Assembly (NCBI GenBank): GCA_015501075.1
Contig: JADNYJ010000002.1
Span: forward strand, 248,001-312,000
DNA length: 64,000 nucleotides
DNA from: Gymnopilus junonius
Lineage: Eukaryota; Basidiomycota; Agaricomycetes; Agaricales; Galerinaceae
Reading direction: 5' to 3'
Under the pieces are notes generated by a model. It was not told where the DNA came from. It made no database searches and saw only the letters and a program-made list of their open reading frames with translations. Both the position numbers and the translations under genes were made by a program. Positions 56,057-64,000 of this stretch are shown here, one piece after another. Position 1 is the first letter of the stretch; every line of letters begins with the position of its first letter.

Positions 56057-59000
56057 CTAGTGAGTATCGTGAATGTGATGGCTAGGGGACAATCTCAATA
56101 TCCTAAAAGAAGAAGCGTTCCTTTCGCAGAAATAAACCTCGTCCTCTTTCCGTCCCAAAAATAAAATCTCATCCTGTGGGTCAATATCAGACTCACCAGC
56201 AAACGAGTCGAGTTTGGTATGCGAGCTTTTAATCGAAACAACACTGGACTTCTTGCCAGAAGGTAGACCATGCGTGCTGCCGTTGTCTTTGTGACTCAAA
56301 GAGATAGCCTGAGTAGGTGATGAGGACGACAGTGGAGTGCCTATCCTCCATACGAACGGAGCTCGTCGATTGATACTGCTCGGCGGAGGATTGTAGTATG
56401 GCAGAATCGTCCTTGATTCGTCAGCCGGCTTGAGTAGGGCATCGCCCAGGTCGACGACCTCCAGACCACCTTGTCTCATCGCGACCAGCACCGAGCCGTC
56501 TTTGATATCAAAGGCCTCTAGTCGCTTTACGTCTCCAAGTTTCCCAAACAAGGGCGATTTCGTAGCATCCCCATCGTCATTAGTCCAGATAAATTTACCT
56601 TTCAGAACAGACCTTCCACGAGCGTCAACGATAGCGGTACTATGTCCTCCACGAGAGGAAAAGAACAGCGCAGGGGGACCAAAATGGCGAGGTTGAGCCA
56701 AGAGTGAAATCGGCTTCAGGAGAAGCGATTCGGCGTCTGACGCAGATCCGGAGCCTGGGATTGCGCTGGGAGATTCTGAGAGCGGGGCGACAACGCGGAA
56801 AGGCTGAGTCGGATCAACACTTTGGAGCCGAAGGTCCTTGAGCAGCATGTATTCCGTGTCTTCCTCGCGCCGTACTGGAAGATCCGGCGGCAAGAGGCCA
56901 TCCTTGTACCAAGCTTGCATAAGTGATGCCTTCCAAGGACCTAACGAGCCATTAAATGTTTTTTTCCATGCAACACAAATACGAATAACGAGATAAAAGC
57001 TCACCATGCACAACATTTTTGGGATCGCGGTAATACCATTTAGGAGGCGCGGTGGGCGTAGGCACAGGCAAACCCGGCGGGGAAAATTGACTTTGAGCAA
57101 GAGTCGCGGAATGTTCCGACTCGCGCTCGGCTTTATGTTCCAAAAATGACGGGTATGTGGGTGGTATGATGTACTCATCCGCGATGGTGGCGAGAGGAAA
57201 GTTGGGTGCAAAATGTAGCTGCTGGAACGTGGTATACGGGCCCATCTGTGCCGTAGCTAGCATAGCGAGCTCTTCAGACGGGGGAGACGATGATGATGAT
57301 AGTGATGGGGCTGCAGCTTCGGGCGTCGGGGGCCGATCACGATCTTGCTGAGCGCCAGGGTGCTCATTGGCGACAAGCGTCGGACTGCTTGAGCGATCGT
57401 ACACATTCTCCGTACCGGTTGTACTCGAGTTGACGGCGACGGAAACGCCAATGCTCACATTCGTCTCCTCCTCCGGTTGTTCCGCATCGTTCACGGTCGT
57501 TTCTCCTGTTCTGTTCTCCCGAGCTCGGCGCCTTGCCGCCCTTCGCTCCGCGCGGCCGATCCGTACCTCGCGCACTCGTACTGTCGCTGGTTCCAAACCA
57601 AAGACGTTCTGTGCAAAGACGAGAAAGACTTCGACAAGGTCGTCGCCTTGCAGTTGGAGCTCTAATGACCTGGGGGAATCTGGTAATATAAACGTCCGGG
57701 ATAATCCAAGCGCCGTGCGATAGGTGCCGGCAAATAATTCGACTTTTTCACCATTGTCGCCGCACAGTATTGCGAGGAAACTGCACTCCATGTGAGCATA
57801 TTAGCAGAAATGTAAAGTAATCGACAACAGACCTCTTCTTGGCTGTTTCCACAGCCTTGACGAGTATTGCACCCTTTGTGCCGGGCAGTTTTACATATTC
57901 CAGTTTGGGCGGAGGAGACTGATGTGAACCTGGCGTCCATCTCGTCCCTTCGCCCACTTCAACGGGACTTGCAGGAGGCGCTGGTGAACGCTCACCTCTT
58001 CGGCCGTGCAAGGCATTACTGATTATACGGGGAATAAATCTGGACGACCGTGAGGAATGGGGAGGTGCACTAGGCAGAGATTCTAGTATGGTAGTAGCGG
58101 GTAAAGTAGTACTCGAAGCATTTGGAAGCATTGAATCTGTTGCCGAACGAGGAATTGGGGTATGAGAACTGATAGAGCGGAATGACTGCGACCTCGTAAA
58201 TCTGTTGGGCGTAGTACTAGGGGCGGTCATAGGGCCATTGGATGCCAAGGAAGTGTCGTTGGCCACCTCTGAGGGGCTGCTGATCATAATGGACCACCGA
58301 CGACGGCGTCTGTTGGTGCTACTTCGACCGATGGAATTAGCAGCAGTAGGAGATGAAGGCTCCTCTGATGCAGATCTGGCGACAGCTGCATTTGCAGACG
58401 CCAACAAAATAGGTTCTTGTGGACGCGTCGTTCCCAGAGGTGGCAGATCAGGAATGCGACTTTCCAATAAGGCTTGCGCAAGGCTGATGTGGCCCTCCAC
58501 GTCTTCCTCGTCATCATCATCAGCAGCAAAAGGTGTCTCTGGATGGGTATTCTCATCTGTGGGAGGGGAAGGCATTTGCGTTAGAGCTTGCCGTAAATTA
58601 ATGAGTGTGGGCGCCGGAGAAGGCTCCGGAGGTGGTATGGTGCTGGAACGTGCGAGGGAAAGGTCCAAGTTCGAAGGACGGTTCCGCCTGAAGGGGGCGG
58701 AAGGATTCCGAGAAGGAGGCACGGGTAGTTGCTGCACAAGCCCAGGCTGCAGGGAAGGTGGCGCGGCGACTCGGGATGTAGAGAGAGTAGCACTGGTACG
58801 TTCGTCAAGATGGGAACCGCTGGAGCCCGCTGCGACAATGTCGATGGCTTCCTCGTCGCTTGATTCAGCCCAATCCGCCTTTGAGTCATCTTGTGATCTC
58901 GATGGCTCAGCTGTTCGGTTAGGGGCGGCGGCAAGGACATTGCTAACTGAGGCAGTCCTTGCAGTTGATCTGAGCGAAACGTATGACGGCGTGTTCCGAA

Positions 59001-60005
59001 TGGAGGGCGGGATCAGGGTTTCGGAAGGGCTCGTGTACGGGGGAGGTTGGCCAGAAGGAGCTGGCGGGGCAGTGGGAATGGAAATGGTGGGATTTGGACG
59101 CGTTTTGGGTATAGCAGAGGTGGCCGAACGAGGGATGAGAGGGACAGGAGGGGGGGTAGGTAATGGGTTGTGAGAACTTTTCCTCAGCAAATTGGTGCGT
59201 ATTCGGTCGGAATCTCCGGGAGGAGGGGTAGAGAGACTGGTCTTTCGAAGTTTGTCTGCTGAATCGCGAACGTCAGGGGGCTCTATGCTCCGCAAAGCTA
59301 TCTTTTTGACATTCTCTCTGCGGGTGCGATCCCGTTCGCGCCTGACTTCGACGTCGATTCTCCATTCGATGGCCTTCTTGACCTCTTCGAGTGCGTAGAC
59401 CCGCACGCCGTCCCTTCTGCCGGCTATGGCGACCAGGACGCCGCGCTGCTCCATGACGACGACAGACTTGAAGCTGACGCGACGGACGAGGGCGTACGGC
59501 TGGGGAGCGGGGGGAGAGACGAGGGGGAGGACATCGAGACCCTGGGAGTGACAGAGAAGGAGATAGTGGGGGGCGAGAAAGGCGCCGCTGGCGGGAGGGG
59601 CGGTGAAATGGGAGGGGGAGAGGAGGGCGGTGAGGGCGGAGAGAGAAAGACCGAGCTCGATGAGGGTGGGCGGGGGAAGGGGCGGGGGCGGGGTGAGGGG
59701 TCTGGCAGGAAGGGGAGAGTCGGGGCGGGATGCCGGCTCTGGTGCAGCATCGGGGATGGGCTCCCTGTGGTCTCTGCGGTGGATGAGACTGGTGAAGAAG
59801 CCGGAGAGTCTGTTGGAAGAGCGGGACTGGAAAGAAGATGAAGATCAGTGGGCTGGCAGGCGGGACACTTGGCGGACCAGACCTCTATGGCAGACCGGTG
59901 TCTCCCCATGCGGTCCTCCTGGACAGTGCTCGGTCGCGATGAAGGCGGCGAATTCGGCTCGGCGGAGGGCATCGAGTGCACACTCCCCGTGTCCTGCCCC
60001 TCCAT
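56057..60005 (-). CDS. CNH (citron-like) domain protein with GYF-like C-terminal domain, 1258 aa
   Basis: Exons 60005-59883, 59826-57833, 57780-57005 and 56940-56057 close in phase to 1258 residues. The CNH-type beta-propeller part starts LSALTALLSPSHFTAPPASG, YLLLCHSQGLDVLPL, VRRVSFKSVVVMEQRGVLVA and IAGRRDGVRVYALEEVKKAI. A 480-residue Pro/Ser-rich insert follows, then the propeller resumes with FLAILCGDNGEKVELFAGTY and LQLQGDDLVEVFLVFAQN. A GYF-like fold comes next: WYYRDPKNVVHGPWKASLMQ, AWYKDGLLPPDLPV. A Ser-rich tail ends HHIHDTH. CNH domains bind Rho/Rab GTPases; GYF domains bind Pro-rich ligands, and its own insert is one possible ligand. Donor GTCTGG of intron 1 is weak but phase-correct. 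Confidence 0.82.
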
Positions 60006-60045
60006 GGCCGTCTTTTGCAGCCTGCGTTTGATTATGTAACTCACA
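60006..60045. promoter_or_regulatory. 40-bp gap between divergent start codons
   Basis: The CNH gene (ATG 60005-60003, minus) and the hydroxyglutarate dehydrogenase gene (ATG 60046-60048, plus) are head to head with 40 bp between. Core promoter elements must overlap the neighbouring coding regions unless one true start is further inside its gene. Confidence 0.6.
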
Positions 60046-61877
60046 ATGCTTGTCTCCCGGCCACTCTGCCTGCCTGCCCTCCGTCGCGCTGCCTTTTCCA
60101 CCTCTGCCCTCTCTTCCCCCAATGAGAGCGACATTGCCCACTTTGCCGCCTTCCTTCACCCGCCTCCATACTCTCCACTCTCTCCGCCCACCCGTGTCCC
60201 CCACAGGAGCTCCAGCCCTTCAACAATGACTGGATGGGCAGGTACCATGGCCGCTCAACCACCGTTCTCAAGCCCAGGTCCACCCACGAGGTCTCCCAGA
60301 TCCTCAAGTGGTGCAACCAGAGGCGCATCGGCGTCGTTCCCCAGGGAGGCAACACCGGTCTCGTGGGCGGAAGCGTGCCCGTCAACAACGAAATCATCCT
60401 CTCCCTCGCCAACCTCAACAATGTCCGCTCCTTTGACCCCGTCTCTGGTACCATCGTTTGTTTTTTTTTACCCCATCCTTTCTTACTGACCGAATGATCG
60501 ACAGGAATACTCGTGGCCGATGCGGGTTGCATTCTCCAGTCCTTGACGGATTATGTCGCCCCTCACAATCACATCATGCCCGTCGATCTAGGCGCCAAAG
60601 GCAGGCATGTCTCCTATTCACACTCTGTCCCAGCACATCCATAATGTCAGTCACATAGTTGCCAAATCGGCGGAAATGTCGCTACCAACGCCGGTGGTCT
60701 CCGTCTCTTGCGCTACGGCTCTCTGCACGGCACTGTCCTCGGTCTCGAAGTCGTTCTTCCAGACGGCACCATTCTCGATCAGCTCACGACCTTGCGCAAG
60801 GACAACACGGGTCAGCCTTCCTCTTTCTGGTCCTGTGCCTTTCTCATTTTGCCCTCCAGGTTACGACTTGAAGCAGCTTTTCATTGGGGCCGAAGGAACG
60901 CTTGGTGTGATCACTGCTGTCTCTATTTTGACCCCACCAGCACCCCAAGCTTCCAACAACGTCGTTTTGGCTCTCCCATCCTTTGACAACGTCCTGCCAC
61001 TGTACCAAACCGTCAAACGCCAGCTGTCTGAAATTCTTTCCGCCTTTGAATTCATTGACCGTACCGCTTATGACCTAGCTGTTAAACACGGCCAAGGAAG
61101 GGCTCTCACAGAAGAGGATGTCGAAGGTGCCGAATGCTTCGTTTTGATCGAGACCAGCGGCGGAAGAAGGGAACATGATGAAGAGGTCAACCCATTCACC
61201 TAGAAATCTTTTCAAATCCACTGATGATGGCCCTGCAGAAACTCAATGACCTGCTAGAATCACTTTTAACCGCAGAGAAGCCATTGGTCAATACAGGTGT
61301 CCTCGCCCAGTCACCCTCACAATTTTCATCCTTGTGGGCACTCCGTGAAGGCGTGACAGAGGCCGTCTCAAAAGAGGGGAAGCCGTACAAGTATGACATC
61401 TCAATTCCACTGTCGACCTTCCAAAGTGTCGTCGATGGTACTCGCGAGCACCTGCGTTCAAAAGGTCTGCTGCATGACAAGGCTGTCAAGTATGTCATTG
61501 GATATGGTCACGTTGGAGATGGTCAGTACTTTCGAACAATGCCTCTTCAATTCTCTGATATTCATCGACACTGTAGGCAACTTGCATTTGAATATCATTG
61601 CCGACTCGTATCTTCCTGAAATTGAAGCGGCTTTGGAACCCTACATCTACGAGGTCGTCGGTACGTTCTCCTCGTCTTCTTCATTCCCTGGACGCGTCCT
61701 AATCACGACCTTGCAGCGTCACACCGAGGATCGATATCTGCAGAGCACGGCATTGGGGCCATGAAAACCCATGCTTTGCATTATTCCAAGAGCCCTGTCG
61801 CCATTGAGTTGATGAAGAAAATCAAGCATGTCTTGGATCCCAATGGCATCATGAACCCAGGAAAAGTTCTCGAGTAG
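60046..61877 (+). CDS. DLD2: FAD-linked D-2-hydroxyglutarate / D-lactate dehydrogenase, mitochondrial
   Basis: About seven exons. The N-terminus [20 protein letters not shown] is Arg-rich and mitochondrial-type. The FAD-binding PCMH region has [46 protein letters not shown] and [17 protein letters not shown]. The C-terminal half has [38 protein letters not shown] and ends [13 protein letters not shown]. The closest yeast relatives (Dld2/Dld3) oxidise D-2-hydroxyglutarate or D-lactate. The intron at 60605-60658 begins GCATGT and needs GC-AG splicing. The conserved reading shifts by one base near 60155 between [10 protein letters not shown] and ILSTL, with no usable intron, so a lost C (real or assembly error) is likely. 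Confidence 0.88.
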
Positions 61878-62022
61878 TACTTTGCAACGCGAACAACATA
61901 AATTTTGTACTAGTACAATAGGGGTGGCACAATGGATTACATAATCAAGACCTAACCCTTATGTTGTGAAACCCTAAGTGGGACTCTTACCCTCAACCTT
62001 AGTCTCGGGGCACATAACGACC

Positions 62023-63880
62023 ATGGTACAGCCGTCTCCCTTTTGCCTCGTGTAAACCACAGCCGCTAATCTCAACTAACAACAGCCTGTCTTTCAAGAT
62101 ATCAATGGACTCGCAGTCAAATTTTTCATTCAAAAAGACCTCCCGCAAGAGGTCCAAGCAGAGCTATGCGAGACTATAACTGTAAGTTTTATCCCAAAAA
62201 CTAACGCCATTCTCAATTCATGTCCACGTTTCCATAGTCGCTCGGCGGAAGAGTAGAGGCCAAAGTTCCAAGGCAGGGGTACATCCTCGTTCAGCCTGGG
62301 ACGGCAGAAGAGGAGCGTCTCCGTCTTTGCTGGACGAGCTCGGATAGGCCCGACAGGCATTTCGTCCCTTACACCTACGTGGAAGCCTGCAGGATTGCGG
62401 GGATGCAGCTGAAGCAAATTTTCACGGAAAAAGGCGCTCCTATCCCTATGCACATACACCCCAGCATTGCCAATATCAATGCGAGGAGTGCTCTGAGCTC
62501 ACGTATCATGGTACGTGAACTTTTTCTTTTCCCTCAAACTCACCGACTGGACTTTTCTTTATTCCCTTCTTAGCACTCTGGAGGCGACCCTCATGCATCA
62601 GCGCAGTCGGCGCGTGTGATCCTCGCTGATCCCAACACCGAAGTATTCCCCCACCTTGTCAAAACGTACCAGGGCGTACCCAACAAATACATTGAATCGT
62701 ACCTCTGGGTCAAGAAATGTATTGATAAAGGGACTGTTATTTTCACCCCGCTGGTGTACAAAAATCCTGGTGGGCGTAGGCCAGGCGAAGAGTATGTTTC
62801 GTTTTCTGCATTGTACTCTTTCTGTGCTGATGTTCATTGTAGGCGCACGCAGTTTACGGAAGATGACGAAGAACACCTATGTCAATGGATCGCTGCCAAG
62901 ATACCATACAAGGAGACAGGTGGAAGAACTGGGAACCGCTTATACCAACAGCTCTGTGATCTCGTAAGTTGCAGAGTCATCCGTCTGATTTTCTTCGCTC
63001 ATATGTATATGTATTTCCAGAGCTCTGATCCTGAGTACGCCTGGGTTACCCGTCATACATGGCAGTCTTGGAGGGAACGATACAAAAAGAACTCTGCACG
63101 CCTCGACGCCATCATTGCTCGTATTGTCGAGCAAAAAAAACCAATCCCTGGCGAGAAGGGACAATACGGATACGTCCGCCAGTCCGAGGAGAAAGTGAAG
63201 CGGACTCGGAAGAAAAGAGGCAGGGCTGAGGAATATAACATGCCTCCCCAGGAAGATTACAGCAACGCGGGTATTCCAATGGACCCTGGATATATGATTC
63301 CTATGGGTCATCATATAGATGGAGATCATAACCTAAACATGGCCATGGCTTCTCTCCAGGCTCTAGCAAACGTCGGTCATGCTTATCCCGGTATTCTGCC
63401 TGTTCAGTCGGCCACTCCTTTGGATCGCGCTGCTATTAGGAAGAGTCCTGCAGAGGAAGAAATGGAAGACACAGAGGAAAGTCCAGAATGGGCTGTACGG
63501 GTGGGAGATGCACCCCCTCCGCCCTGGAGCTCTAAACGGAAAGCTGAAGATGATGCAAACCCCATTACGGACAAGCGACCACGTTTTTTACAGTAAGTCT
63601 TGATCTTCTCACTGTCCAATGTTATCAGACATCTTATCTTGGGAAACAAAGGGAATCTCTCTTGCAGAACTCGGGCGAGCACCCGCCATTGCCTACAGCT
63701 ACTTTGCTGGCCATTGCGAACTTGCATGTGATCGACCAAAGCATTCGCGAAATTGCCAGGGACTTTAGATTCACGGTGGAAGAGGTTCAAGAATATTACG
63801 ACAAGTGCGGCGAAATGGGGCTCACCCGTATGCGCTTTCAGCGAATGCGAGAAGAACTTGCGGCAAAATTCAATGATTAG
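62023..63880 (+). CDS. RAP1: Rap1-like telomere protein (BRCT, Rap1-type Myb, C-terminal domain), 511 aa
   Basis: Exons 62023-62049, 62086-62181, 62238-62510, 62574-62791, 62843-62963, 63021-63592 and 63652-63880 close in phase to 511 residues. The BRCT region (about 10-110) has AVKFFIQKDLPQEVQAELCE, SLGGRVEAKVPRQGYILV and VPYTYVEACR. The Rap1-type Myb (about 205-285) reads FTEDDEEHLCQWIAAKIPYK, GNRLYQQLCDL and YAWVTRHTWQSWRERYKKN. A basic KVKRTRKKRGR patch and an acidic stretch follow, then a helical C-terminal domain (DFRFTVEEVQEYYDKCGEMG). Rap1 binds telomeric partners or DNA and protects ends. It starts only about 145 bp after the upstream gene; intron 1 would be 36 nt, unusually short, so the first exon is less certain. 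Confidence 0.88.
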
Positions 63881-64000
63881 CTTCGAAGGACGTTGAAAAT
63901 ATCAGTCGCTGTCTCACAACCTCCGTAATCTTTATACATCCTACTCAAATATCTATTTACGATAAATCATGCAATGTCTTGTCTCGCGAACATATTTACA
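63881..64000 (+). other. 3' flank of Rap1
   Basis: No coding sequence to the window end; AT-rich 3' UTR-type DNA. Confidence 0.5.

Noticed and set aside
58205..59173. 322-codon open frame on the plus strand
   Set aside because: It is antisense to the long Pro/Ser insert of the CNH gene, whose minus-strand reading shows conserved propeller blocks on both sides. The plus reading is low complexity and has no domain.
1..64000. CRISPR arrays, bacterial operons, rRNA or tRNA genes
   Set aside because: No regularly spaced repeats, Shine-Dalgarno-led operons, or rRNA/tRNA signatures were seen; the DNA is clearly fungal and intron-rich.

Overview
The window is nuclear DNA of a mushroom-forming basidiomycete (Agaricomycetes). 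Genes are dense and carry many introns of about 45-65 nt. Transposon families typical of that class are present: a KDZ transposase with a Ulp1-like tail, a chromodomain Gypsy element and a Copia element. Gene contents (RPC5, Fap7/AK6, cyclin H, SWI1-ARID, Rab5, Rap1, alginate-lyase-like secreted enzyme) fit this placement. Species cannot be told from the sequence.

Left part, 1-22500, is a transposon graveyard, AT-rich and nearly free of CpG. It holds two hAT-type MITEs with 8-9 bp target duplications (343-784 and 20316-20942), a long palindrome, a small gene-like relic (2636-3337), and a nested stack. A KDZ transposase (minus strand, 17325-22080) is interrupted by a minus-strand Gypsy element (about 3361-17324). 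The Gypsy carries an opposite-strand accessory ORF, which is split by a solo LTR of the same family (5039-11592, target duplication CTATG). That solo LTR is in turn split by a young Copia element (5260-11333, target duplication CTATT). Most disabling lesions are C-to-T changes at CpG, pointing to methylation-linked decay.

Right part, 22500-64000, is gene-dense. Plus strand: a three-LIM-domain protein, a TIR element with a passenger ORF, a seven-TM protein and a J-domain protein. Then a minus block: an unknown basic protein, a large unrecognised helical protein, RPC5/Rpc37 and a second multi-TM protein. Then alternating pairs: AK6 (+) with a small DUF7726-like protein (-), cyclin H (+), DUF1764 protein (-), SWI1/ARID (+), alpha-arrestin-like (+), Rab5 (-), alginate-lyase-like enzyme (-), peroxisomal acyl-CoA synthetase-like (+), CNH/GYF protein (-), D-2-hydroxyglutarate dehydrogenase (+) and Rap1 (+).

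Most are housekeeping genes with no obvious common pathway: transcription (RPC5, cyclin H, SWI1), ribosome assembly (AK6), endosome traffic (Rab5, arrestin), fatty-acid and hydroxyacid metabolism, telomere (Rap1). Exon structures were worked out by hand from splice motifs and reading phase. Where the phases closed, the predicted protein length is given. Three introns are best explained as GC-AG, several exons are under 21 nt, and two genes appear to need a 1-nt correction near the N-terminus.
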